Shown: piece after piece, positions 1 to 7,115 of the stretch
How the letters are laid out: the number at the start of each line of letters is the position of its first letter
Position numbering within the stretch: the stretch's first letter is position 1
Assembly (NCBI GenBank): GCA_023954595.1
Contig: JAGSHJ010000032.1
Span: 1-14,486 of the forward strand
From: Bacteriovoracaceae bacterium
GTDB taxonomy: Bacteria; Bdellovibrionota; Bacteriovoracia; Bacteriovoracales; Bacteriovoracaceae
Length of the DNA: 14,486 bases
Direction of reading: 5' to 3'
Notes under the pieces: generated by a model
Database searches by the model: none
What the model was told of the DNA's origin: nothing
Seen by the model: the letters and a program-made list of their open reading frames with translations, nothing else
Made by a program: the position numbers and the translations under genes

Positions 1-446
1 CTAAGAAGAAAGCTACTAAGAAAAAAGCAGCTAAAAAAGTAGCAAAGAAGGCAACAAAGAAAAAAGTTGCTAAGAAAGCTACAAAGAAGAAAGCAGCAGC
101 AAAGAAGCCAACAGCTAAAAAAGCTACTAAGAAGAAAGTAGCAGCAAAAAAGCCGGCGGCTAAAAAGGCAGCTCCTAAGAAAAAAGCAGCTAAGAGAAAG
201 CCAAATGCGGCTTTTATGAAGGAGTTGACTCCTTCTGCGGAATTGGCCGAAATCGTTGGAAGCAAGCCACTACCAAGAACTCAGGTTGTTAAGAAACTTT
301 GGGAATACATCAAGAAGCATGACCTTCAAGATCCAAAGAACAAAAGAAACATCATTGCAGATGAGAAACTTAAGCCAGTATTTGGTGGAAAGAGCACTGT
401 AAGCATGTTCGAGATGACAAAACTAGTATCAGCTCACCTGAGCTAA
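1..446 (+). CDS. Histone H1-like / SWIB domain protein, 5' end missing
   Basis: The frame is open from the left edge (first complete codon at 3) to TAA at 444-446, so the start lies outside the window. The first 70 or so visible codons encode only Lys, Ala, Thr, Val, Pro and a single Arg, in repeats such as KKATKKKAA and AAKKPTAKK, which resembles the basic tail of histone H1. The last 76 residues, from the Met at 216, form a SWIB/MDM2 fold: KPLPRTQVVKKLWEYIKKH, then a DPKNKRNI turn, then LKPVFGG and a final MTKLVSAHLS helix. SWIB domains joined to basic tails are known from Chlamydiae, myxobacteria and Bdellovibrionota. By inference the protein binds DNA without sequence specificity and takes part in nucleoid organisation. 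The ATG at 216 lies inside the SWIB domain's lead-in and is not the true start. A terminator follows directly. Confidence 0.88.
   Translation, partial: KKKATKKKAAKKVAKKATKKKVAKKATKKKAAAKKPTAKKATKKKVAAKKPAAKKAAPKKKAAKRKPNAAFMKELTPSAELAEIVGSKPLPRTQVVKKLWEYIKKHDLQDPKNKRNIIADEKLKPVFGGKSTVSMFEMTKLVSAHLS
3..203 (+). repeat. Degenerate Lys/Ala codon repeat
   Basis: Imperfect tandem repeats built from aag/aaa and gct/gca codons encode (A/T)KKK(A/V)A(K)-type units, interrupted by Pro at about 109, 151 and 172. Such tracts change length easily by slippage, so copy number may vary between strains. The repeat continues leftward beyond the window. Confidence 0.75.
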
Positions 447-454
447 TCTAAATA

Positions 455-482
455 GGGCGTCCAATTGGGCGCCTTTTTTTTT
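455..482 (+). terminator. Rho-independent terminator of the SWIB gene
   Basis: A 7-bp stem (456-462 with 467-473, one G-U pair) with an AATT loop is followed by nine T residues at 474-482. It begins 9 nt after the SWIB stop codon. On the minus strand the hairpin has no following T-run, so it probably serves the plus-strand gene only, although it also lies just past the stop of the convergent minus-strand gene. Confidence 0.9.
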
Positions 483-492
483 GCCTAAATTT

Positions 493-1644
493 CTATTTTT
501 TCCAAGAATTCATAATTGTGTCGTACTTTTTAGTTATAAGCTCTGGGCTTGATTTTACGACTTTGGCCAGTTTGAAGTAGCTGTGACAGTTAGGTGTAGG
601 GTTTCCTTTAGGAAAGCTCTTGTCCCCATTTAGGTACTTTAAACACTGTGTAGTGTAATGGTCGAGGTATTCTGGGAAGTTGTTAGATATTTGCTTAACA
701 ATAACCAAGACTTTCTTCTTGTTTTCAAGGGTAAATAGCTTATCTGGTAGGGTGTCTAAGCTCTTTAAGTAGGTTAATAACTTTTCCCTAAGTTGCTCGT
801 TTGCGCCTAGTTCCTTAAGAGCATTGTATGCATGACCCCAATTCTCTTTATTAAAGGGAAAGCCAGAAAGTAGTTGTGATACTAAGTACTGAGACTTCTC
901 ACCCTTATCAAGAGAATCAAGACTCTCTAGGGCCATGTAGGCCGTCTTTCTTTTAAATGGCTCAAAAGAGGCAAGCTCGTCCTTTAACTTTGGAAGAACT
1001 ACTTTTAAACAGTCCTTATGCAAAATTTTACGCAGCTTTTTGTCCTGTGTGATCTTGGCCTTCAGGATGTCAAAAGTAGGTGCCTTGTTGCAGTAAAATT
1101 CACTAAACTCCGTCTTGATCATGGGCTGGATGAAGCTCCAAAGATCATAAGTTTTGGTTTGAGAGGCCTTAGAGTCTTTGTTTTGCTCAATGATCTTGGT
1201 GTTTAACTGCTCGGCGATTCGCACACCAAACTCTTTATCCTCGTTAAAAGTGTGGAAGATACTCTTTGATAAATCATAACAACTCTCTAGGTCTTTGTTT
1301 TCCATGCACTGAGAAATGTACTTATTAAAGAATTTGTTTCTTTTCTTAATGTAAAACTCATCAGAGCTTAGGGCCTCCCATTTTGAGATCTCTTTTACGC
1401 GATTGAATTGCTTGTCATTAATAGCTAGTGATTCGATAAGAGAGTCGAGATAGCTGTCTGCCATGGAAGTTGTAATCTTTTGCCAAACTTTGTCTCTAAG
1501 GCTTGGTCTTATGTCTTTTGCATGATCAAAAAACTCTTCAAAATTGGCCGTGCCCTCTAACGCTTCGAGGTCTTTCATTGTGTAGGTAGTGCTAGCACAA
1601 AGAAGTGATGAGAAGCTCAGAATGAATAGTGACTTTAAAAACAT
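493..1644 (-). CDS. Exported protein of unknown function
   Basis: The product has 383 residues. The N-terminus MFLKSLFILSFSSLLCAS is a short basic and hydrophobic signal peptide. The Cys at about residue 16 is preceded by Leu-Leu, which fits a lipobox poorly, so cleavage by signal peptidase I near CAS/TT is more likely than a lipoprotein. The mature part is mostly helical and charged, has several Cys (for example in SQCMENKDLESCYDLSK) and shows no catalytic motif or family I recognise; helical-repeat character is possible. The ATG is supported by GAAAGGG about 5 nt upstream and by a promoter at 1661-1689. It is convergent with the SWIB gene and divergent from putA. A periplasmic location is inferred; the function is unknown. 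Confidence 0.8.
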   Translation of the reverse strand: MFLKSLFILSFSSLLCASTTYTMKDLEALEGTANFEEFFDHAKDIRPSLRDKVWQKITTSMADSYLDSLIESLAINDKQFNRVKEISKWEALSSDEFYIKKRNKFFNKYISQCMENKDLESCYDLSKSIFHTFNEDKEFGVRIAEQLNTKIIEQNKDSKASQTKTYDLWSFIQPMIKTEFSEFYCNKAPTFDILKAKITQDKKLRKILHKDCLKVVLPKLKDELASFEPFKRKTAYMALESLDSLDKGEKSQYLVSQLLSGFPFNKENWGHAYNALKELGANEQLREKLLTYLKSLDTLPDKLFTLENKKKVLVIVKQISNNFPEYLDHYTTQCLKYLNGDKSFPKGNPTPNCHSYFKLAKVVKSSPELITKKYDTIMNSWKK

Positions 1645-1660
1645 GGAAACCCTTTCTACA

Positions 1661-1689
1661 AGTGTAACCAGAGCAATTTAGAGCGTCAA
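1661..1689 (-). promoter_or_regulatory. Sigma70-like promoter for the 493-1644 gene
   Basis: On the minus strand TTGACG (1689-1684), a 17-nt spacer and TACACT (1666-1661) match 5/6 and 4/6 of the consensus. Transcription would start near 1654, giving a leader of only about 10 nt that just retains the AAGGG ribosome-binding sequence. Confidence 0.5.
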
Positions 1690-1738
1690 ACCCTAAAGGC
1701 TCTCAAAGGCGGTAAGGATCGAAAAATATGGATGTTTT

Positions 1739-1769
1739 TTGCTTTAAATAATTTCACGCATGCTGTAAA
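1739..1769 (+). promoter_or_regulatory. Possible putA promoter (extended -10)
   Basis: TTGCTT (1739-1744) and TGTAAA (1764-1769) are separated by 19 nt, which is long, but a TGC directly before the -10 gives an extended -10 element that could compensate. It lies in the intergenic region shared with the divergent exported-protein gene. The assignment is weak. Confidence 0.3.
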
Positions 1770-1798
1770 AATAGAGGCAATAAGGAAAGGTGTAAATT

Positions 1799-4700
1799 AT
1801 GAATAAAATCCACAGCTTAAAGAGTGTTTCTAAGAATATTTGCGCAGAATCATGGACTATTGTTTTCTATGAGGAATTTGAAGAAGTTCTAGGCCTTGCT
1901 CAGTTTGAGCAGCAGCTAGAGGCGGTAGTTTCCCTTGCAAACAAGCAAGATAGTGACACTAGCTTTAAGTGGAGTATGGACGCTGTAAGTTTTCAGTTCT
2001 TAGTAGGCGTTTTTCCTCAAAAAAGAGAGATTAAGATTGCTAGTAAGAACCTAAGTTATGAACTTACACTTATTGATTTCTACCACCATTCCTCACGTGC
2101 CAGAGAAGTGTCCGCACTTAAGGCCCATGCAGAGGCAATTGCAAGTATTCCATTGGAGCGAAGTCCAATGGTTATTGATTATGTAACTACTCAAGACAAT
2201 CTTCCTGACTTTTCAGACAAAGAGTTTCATCAGATAAACGACCTAACAATGGAGAGAACAAAGGCTCTAATGGATAAAGTCGCTACTTATAAGCAAAGCA
2301 CCTTTGAAAAAATGAGTGATACAGGCCTTGATCTTACGGCCAACTACATGCTTATAAGAATTCATCTTCTTAAATTTTTGGCAATTCTACCATGTTTGGA
2401 TCACGACACTCAGGGACAAGAGATCAAGCGAATTTGGGTGGAGACTCTTAGACGATTAATTGAAGATTCAAATTTGGCCGAAGAGAAAAAGCTTAAGGGA
2501 CAAAAAAGAGCGCTACCTAAAGTTTATAGATACATGGCCATGGCAGGACTTCAGGTCTCTAAGCGTATGCCTGCCAAGTTCTTATCATGGGCCATAAAAA
2601 AGGTTGTATCGCTTCTTGCCACAAGATTTATTGCTGGTGAGTCTATTGAAAAGGCCAACTCTTCACTTAGTTCACTAATTAAAAGCGGACGTGATGCCAC
2701 ACTAGATCAACTAGGTGAGCTTGTTGTTTCAAATAAAGAAGCTGATCACTACCTAAATGGTGTTCTAGAAATCATCAATGGCTTTAATAAGCACGTTAAG
2801 AAAGGCTCAAGAAACGGCGCAGGCATCAACCGTGCGCACGTCAGTGTGAAAGTTTCAGCTTTATGTAACGATCTTAAGCCTCAAGCGTTTGACTATAGTT
2901 ACAAAAATATCGCTCCAAGGCTTAAAAAGATCCTATTGGAAGGTAAAAAAGAAGAAGTGTTTATCAATATAGACGCTGAACATTACCACTACAGAGACAT
3001 CATCTTTAAAGTCTATAAAAAGGTATTATTAGAGACTCCAGAATTAGCGGATTATGCTGATACTGGCATTGTTGTTCAAGCATACTTAAGAGATGGTTAT
3101 AAGCATTTTAAAGAAGTTGTAGAGCTATCAAAAATTAGAGGCCATAGAATGCCAATTAGACTCGTAAAAGGGGCCTATTGGGACGCTGAAACTATCGAAG
3201 CAGACGCACTTAACTTTGAAGCTCCTGAGTATTTAAATAAAGAAGAAACAGATATTCACTTTCGCCAGATCGTTTTCAAATCCCTTGAGCACGGGGAAAA
3301 TATCCAGCTTGCTGTTGCATCTCATAATATTCAGGATCACTGCTTCGCTGAGATTGTTCGCGAGAAAATGTTTCCTGAAGCGCCAGTTATTGAGCATCAG
3401 TGTCTGCATATGACTTATGAAGCATTAAGTGTTGCCTTGGCAAAGATGGGACTTCCAACCAGAAACTACATTCCAATCGGCAACCTTTTAGTGGGGATGG
3501 CATATCTTGTAAGAAGAATCATGGAAAACTCTTCACAAGTTGGTGTTCTAACTATTATGCGCTCTCACAATAAAGCGATTACAATTAAAAACCCTATGGA
3601 GCTTATTGAGGATAAGAAGGCCAATCGTGAGCTTATCTTTGACTCTGGACTTAAGCATATCTCTAGAGAGTTTAAGAACGTCTGGCCTATTCGTACGTAT
3701 CTTGAGCATGAGCTTGACCCACTGAAAGTTGAAATAGAAAAAGAAAAGAGCAAGATGAAGCAAACGTCTTCGGCTCCAGATGACATACTTGTCTCGCTTT
3801 GCGCTTCTGCACCTGAGTATGAAGTAGGAAGAGTAAAAATAGACAATACTCAAGAGGTTAATAAAAAAATCGAATCACTATTTGAGAGCTTTCGAACAAG
3901 CACTTGGAGTGACAATAAAAACACAGATAGATTCAGTGCTTTATTAAAGCTTGCTGATCTTCTTTTGATCCACAGACACCGTTTAACGGCAGTCATAATG
4001 CTTGAAGCAGGTAAGACTATTGATGAAGCTGTAGCAGATGTTGATGAGGCCATCGACTTTATCAACTTCTATGTTAGAGAGGAAATTAATCTCATTAAGT
4101 CCAACCCTGACTATATGGCCAAGGGTGTATTTGGGGTAATTGCTCCTTGGAACTTTCCTTTGGCAATTCCAGTTGGGATGACTTGTGCTGCTCTTGCAGC
4201 AGGTAACGTAGTTATTCTAAAGCCAGCTGAACAGACTCCAATCATTATTGATGAGTTTGAGAAACTGGCCAGACAGGCAGGAATTGATGAGAGTGTATTC
4301 CTAGTTTCCAATGGTGAAGGCGACGTTGGTAAGGCAATCGTAGATCACGACCTAATTAATGGTGTTGTATTTACAGGTTCTAAAAATGTTGGTGTTGAAA
4401 TCTTCCACAAAATGCAAGAGAACCTTACGAGTTCTCAATACCCATTCTTACCTATAGCTAAAACTGTAATTACAGAAATGGGTGGCAAAAATGCCATCAT
4501 AGTTACAAACAACTGTGAACTTGATGAAACTGTTAGTGGTGTTCTTTATGCAGCATTTGCTCACGCGGGACAAAAGTGTTCCGCAGCAAGTCGAATAATT
4601 GTGGATAGAGAGATTAAAGATGCTTTCTTAGAGCGTTTTGTTCAGGCAATTAAGGATTTACCAGCTGGTTCTTCTCTAGACCTTGCAACTACTGTAAACC

Positions 4701-5920
4701 CAGTAATTAGTGAAGAGGATCAACAAAGAGTTCGTGAAGCGGTAATTCAATCGCGCAAAGATGCTGAACAACAAGGTGGACGTGTACTGATCGATCGTTC
4801 ACAAGAGGAATTAGCAGGCTTCACAGTAGGCCCTGCTGTATTTGAAGCAACTAAAAAGCAGGCGTTTGATCCTAACTCCTTTGCTTGTAAGGAGATCTTT
4901 GGACCTGTTGCGCACGTCATTGCTTATGACACACTTGATGAAGCTGTTGAGATCTTCAATGCTACAGAGTATGCCCTTACAGGTGGTATTTTCTGCCAAT
5001 CACAAGATGATATAGACGAAGTAACCCCACAACTTCTGGCCGGAAACCTCTATATTAACCGTCCAAATACAGGAGCAAGAGTTGCTATTGAGCCGTTTGG
5101 CGGCTTTAAAATGTCAGGGACTGGACCTAAGGCGGGTAGTGCTGGCTACCTTCTACCTTTTCATAGACTTGAGAAGAAACAAATTAAAGAAGTTCAACCA
5201 ATTGATGTATCTCACTCGCTGCCATATTCAATGGTTAGAGTGTCCAAAATTGCTTGGGAGAATCGTGAGGCCAAGGTTGCTGAGTATCTGAGAACGGTTA
5301 TTAATCGTTACGAGATCTACTTCTCAAGCATTGATGAGCGAGGAAAAGATGTTTTATCCTCTCTAATTGAGTACGTTGAGGAGGGCAAAACTAAGCTTGA
5401 AACACGTGAGTTTCCAAACCGCTACATTCCAGGTCAGATCAATTTCGATAAAAGAAACCTACAACTTGGTGCAGGCATCATGCTGATTGGTGAGGATAAG
5501 ATTAACCTTGAACATTTTGTTACGGCCTTATTTAATCTTGTTATTGGTAATGGTGTAAATATCATTTGTGCAAATGAAGAAGGCTATAAGGCCTGGTCAC
5601 AGATTGTTAATCTTGCTTATATTGCTGGGGTTTCTCCATTCAATATAAGTTGTGTAAAAATGTCCAAAGACAAGATCGAATCTGTTCTTAAAAAGGAAGA
5701 TTACGACTTTCTATGTCTGGATGGTCAGATCGAATATAGAGAAGAGTTTAGAAAGGCAGCACTTGAGAATCGCTCAGAACAAAATTTAAAGCGTATTTAT
5801 ATCTCTGGTGAGTGGGAAGACCTAAACGACTTCGACCAATTTATATATAGATTCACACTACCTAGATCATTTGCCATCAATACAATGAGGCATGGTGCAC
5901 CCTTGGAGCTCACACTTTAA
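1799..5920 (+). CDS. putA: Bifunctional proline utilization enzyme PutA (proline dehydrogenase / glutamate-semialdehyde dehydrogenase)
   Basis: Oxidises proline to P5C with FAD, then P5C/glutamate semialdehyde to glutamate with NAD+. The proline dehydrogenase barrel (about 276-610) shows K351 (VSVKVSAL), D392 (NIDAE), RLVKGAYWD, and Y557, Y569, R572 and R573 in YIPIG...YLVRRIMEN, with the same spacing as E. coli Y540/Y552/R555/R556. The ALDH domain (about 640-1120) shows APWNFP with N785, E893 in EMGGK, catalytic C927 in GQKCSAASR, E1032 in EIFGP, and PFGGFKMSG near 1099. About 250 further residues end in RSFAINTM, like the C-terminal ALDH-superfamily domain of type B PutAs. At 1373 residues it is longer than the usual 1000-1250. 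Residues 1-110 do not look like the ribbon-helix-helix of trifunctional PutA, so autorepression is unlikely. GAAAGGTG lies about 7 nt before the ATG. Confidence 0.96.
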   Translation: MNKIHSLKSVSKNICAESWTIVFYEEFEEVLGLAQFEQQLEAVVSLANKQDSDTSFKWSMDAVSFQFLVGVFPQKREIKIASKNLSYELTLIDFYHHSSRAREVSALKAHAEAIASIPLERSPMVIDYVTTQDNLPDFSDKEFHQINDLTMERTKALMDKVATYKQSTFEKMSDTGLDLTANYMLIRIHLLKFLAILPCLDHDTQGQEIKRIWVETLRRLIEDSNLAEEKKLKGQKRALPKVYRYMAMAGLQVSKRMPAKFLSWAIKKVVSLLATRFIAGESIEKANSSLSSLIKSGRDATLDQLGELVVSNKEADHYLNGVLEIINGFNKHVKKGSRNGAGINRAHVSVKVSALCNDLKPQAFDYSYKNIAPRLKKILLEGKKEEVFINIDAEHYHYRDIIFKVYKKVLLETPELADYADTGIVVQAYLRDGYKHFKEVVELSKIRGHRMPIRLVKGAYWDAETIEADALNFEAPEYLNKEETDIHFRQIVFKSLEHGENIQLAVASHNIQDHCFAEIVREKMFPEAPVIEHQCLHMTYEALSVALAKMGLPTRNYIPIGNLLVGMAYLVRRIMENSSQVGVLTIMRSHNKAITIKNPMELIEDKKANRELIFDSGLKHISREFKNVWPIRTYLEHELDPLKVEIEKEKSKMKQTSSAPDDILVSLCASAPEYEVGRVKIDNTQEVNKKIESLFESFRTSTWSDNKNTDRFSALLKLADLLLIHRHRLTAVIMLEAGKTIDEAVADVDEAIDFINFYVREEINLIKSNPDYMAKGVFGVIAPWNFPLAIPVGMTCAALAAGNVVILKPAEQTPIIIDEFEKLARQAGIDESVFLVSNGEGDVGKAIVDHDLINGVVFTGSKNVGVEIFHKMQENLTSSQYPFLPIAKTVITEMGGKNAIIVTNNCELDETVSGVLYAAFAHAGQKCSAASRIIVDREIKDAFLERFVQAIKDLPAGSSLDLATTVNPVISEEDQQRVREAVIQSRKDAEQQGGRVLIDRSQEELAGFTVGPAVFEATKKQAFDPNSFACKEIFGPVAHVIAYDTLDEAVEIFNATEYALTGGIFCQSQDDIDEVTPQLLAGNLYINRPNTGARVAIEPFGGFKMSGTGPKAGSAGYLLPFHRLEKKQIKEVQPIDVSHSLPYSMVRVSKIAWENREAKVAEYLRTVINRYEIYFSSIDERGKDVLSSLIEYVEEGKTKLETREFPNRYIPGQINFDKRNLQLGAGIMLIGEDKINLEHFVTALFNLVIGNGVNIICANEEGYKAWSQIVNLAYIAGVSPFNISCVKMSKDKIESVLKKEDYDFLCLDGQIEYREEFRKAALENRSEQNLKRIYISGEWEDLNDFDQFIYRFTLPRSFAINTMRHGAPLELTL

Positions 5921-5944
5921 ACCGAAGAAAAGTGGAGTAATTTG

Positions 5945-5975
5945 CCGCCTAAATAACTTAAGTTGATTTGGGCGG
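5945..5975. repeat. Long inverted repeat downstream of putA
   Basis: CCGCCTAAAT (5945-5954) pairs with ATTTGGGCGG (5966-5975) over 10 bp with one wobble, and the enclosed AACTTAAGTT is itself a palindrome, extending the stem with a single bulged G. There is no T-run on either side. It may be a Rho-independent-like or Rho-assisted 3' end for putA mRNA, a 3' stabiliser, or a dyad operator for the gene at 6011. The sequence does not decide between these. Confidence 0.6.
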
Positions 5976-6000
5976 TGGATTTGAGACAATAAAGTTAATT

Positions 6001-6008
6001 GGAGGTGA
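6001..6008 (+). promoter_or_regulatory. Strong Shine-Dalgarno deciding the start at 6011
   Basis: GGAGGTGA is a near-perfect anti-16S match and ends 2 nt before the ATG at 6011, with its core GGAGG about 5 nt away. It overlaps a TTG at 5999 that would extend the frame by four codons; the ribosome-binding site rules that start out. Confidence 0.85.
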
Positions 6009-6010
6009 AC

Positions 6011-6427
6011 ATGGAAGATCTTAGATCAATTCTGTCATCCCATCATAACAAGTCCAAAGCTCACGCGACTAAGGAACCTGTTGAGGACGCCAAAGCGAGT
6101 GCGTCTGTAATACCAGATTTGTTTTTTGATGAGATTCTCATTCAGTACAAACTATCAAGAATTGAAATTATTTTAATGATGCATTTGTATCGACTAACTT
6201 GGTGTAGACCGAATCTTCACAAGAAGTATGGAATTGCTCCCATTATATCCTACAAAGATTCTTCAGAATCAATGGGTGTAACGGTAGAAATATTTCAGCA
6301 GACTTTAAGAAGACTAGAGTCATTCGGGTTTATTGAAACCATTAGGGCGGGTCAGTACTTTGTTAGAAAATATTTTACTGAAGAAAACGATAAAAAATAC
6401 GGCCAAAGCTATGATAATTTCTTATAA
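6011..6427 (+). CDS. Small winged-helix-like protein, unknown role
   Basis: The 138-residue product starts MEDLRSIL at ATG 6011, directly after a strong Shine-Dalgarno. Residues 1-35 are polar and probably disordered (SSHHNKSKAH, KEPVEDAKAS). The rest suggests a winged helix-turn-helix: helix LSRIEIILMMHLYRL, then ISYKDSSESMGVT, then EIFQQTLRRLESFGFIE as the putative recognition helix, then a wing strand GQYFVRKYF. This layout is seen in replication-initiator-like and MarR/DnaD-like DNA-binding proteins, but I cannot name a family. It probably shares a transcript with the trmK-like gene 6 nt downstream. The hairpin at 5945-5975 just upstream could be its operator, which is speculation. DNA binding is inferred from the helix pattern only. 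Confidence 0.75.
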   Translation: MEDLRSILSSHHNKSKAHATKEPVEDAKASASVIPDLFFDEILIQYKLSRIEIILMMHLYRLTWCRPNLHKKYGIAPIISYKDSSESMGVTVEIFQQTLRRLESFGFIETIRAGQYFVRKYFTEENDKKYGQSYDNFL

Positions 6428-6433
6428 AAACTC

Positions 6434-7087
6434 ATGGCCAAACTTTCAAAAAGACTCAATATCATTCTCGAGGCCTTAGAGCCTCGGGACAATCTCTACG
6501 ACATTTGCTGTGATCATGGTGAGCTAGGTATAGCTGCTGCTAATAGATCGCTCGCCAAGAATATCTATTTGATAGATCAAGTTGAATCTATAATAGAGAG
6601 TTTAAAGATTAAATTAAAAGCTACGGATATTCCCAATGGCGTTGCCATTATACCTATTTGCGAGGATGCTTCAAAAATTCCAAAAAAAGTCTCAAATTCA
6701 AATTTGGTTTTGGCCGGGATAGGGGAAAATACAGCAATTGAGATTTTGGAAAAATATGAGGTTGATCAAACCTGCGAGATAGTTCTTTGTATTCATAGTG
6801 ACAACTTTTTACTAAGAAAATTTTTGATCGAAAATGGCCTTAAAACGGTAGATGAGAGTATTTTCTAGGACAAAGGGAAGCTTTACGAGCTTATCAAAAT
6901 CTCAAAAATGAACGGTGAGCAGACAACAATTGTTGGCACTAAAATGTGGGACAAGAATAATCCCGCTGCAAAGCAATTATTGACCAAAAGAATGTTTCAT
7001 TTAGAGAGACGTGTAAGTCATGGAAATGATGGACTAACTAAAATTTGTCTTAATAAGCTGCGGCAAATAGCTCTAAGTATCAATTAA
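6434..7087 (+). pseudogene. trmK: TrmK-like tRNA (adenine22-N1)-methyltransferase, interrupted by in-frame TAG
   Basis: The frame reads MAKLSKRLNIILEAL, then YDICCDHGELGI (SAM-binding motif I with the D-x-x-x-D-H pattern), then a VLAGIGENTAIEIL segment matching the IAGMGG-type motif of the COG2384/TrmK family, which methylates A22 of tRNA. At codon 145 (6866-6868) there is TAG, after VDESIF. The same frame continues with DKGKLYELIKI, the conserved end of TrmK (E-x-GK-x-YE-hydrophobic), and stays open for 72 more codons to TAA at 7085-7087. The total of 217 codons is close to the normal family length of about 230. One base change (for example GAG to TAG) or a sequencing error explains it. TAG ends two other genes here (10483, 13486), so recoding of all TAG codons is unlikely. 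There is no clear Shine-Dalgarno; the gene is probably coupled to its upstream neighbour. Confidence 0.72.
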
Positions 7088-7103
7088 GTGGTGAACATGA
7101 CGA

Positions 7104-7109
7104 TACAAT
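7104..7109 (+). promoter_or_regulatory. -10-like element placed for leaderless transcription
   Basis: TACAAT (5/6) ends 6 nt before the ATG at 7116, where the transcript itself would begin. I see no matching -35 16-19 nt upstream and no properly spaced Shine-Dalgarno, so the element is supported mainly by recurrence of the same spacing at other genes in the window. Confidence 0.35.
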
Positions 7110-7115
7110 AGGCAT

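Noticed and set aside
1..203. Tandem repeat at the left edge as a CRISPR or satellite array
   Set aside because: The repeat is in frame throughout, irregular in unit length and explained by the Lys/Ala protein tail.
493..1644. Lipoprotein call for the exported protein from the Cys near residue 16
   Set aside because: The residues before Cys are Leu-Leu; a lipobox needs Gly, Ala or Ser at -1.
2150..2171. Perfect 8-bp inverted repeat CCATTGGA / TCCAATGG with a 6-nt loop inside putA
   Set aside because: About one such repeat is expected by chance in 14 kb when several loop sizes are allowed, and it lies in the middle of a well-conserved coding region.
3548..4065. Antisense open frames within putA
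   Set aside because: They are long only because of the base composition of the opposite strand; no ribosome-binding site, and their translations are low-complexity Ser/Leu-rich sequence.
5999..6010. TTG start adding four codons to the winged-helix gene
   Set aside because: These bases contain the GGAGGTGA ribosome-binding site of the ATG at 6011, so they cannot also be the translated start.
6467..6488. GC-rich 8-bp hairpin near the start of the trmK-like gene
   Set aside because: It is coding sequence (EALEPR), has one wobble pair and no regulatory context; not strong enough to call a translational control element.
6866..6868. TAG as a sense codon (recoded amber, pyrrolysine-like)
   Set aside because: TAG ends two other plausible genes in the window (10483-10485 and 13486-13488) and one of them is followed shortly by another TAG, so general reassignment is unlikely; local readthrough stays possible.
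7097..7111. Four-codon frame MTIQ before the receiver-protein gene as a leader peptide
   Set aside because: The GGTGA before it is only 2 nt from the ATG, the peptide has no regulatory codon run, and no alternative hairpins surround it.
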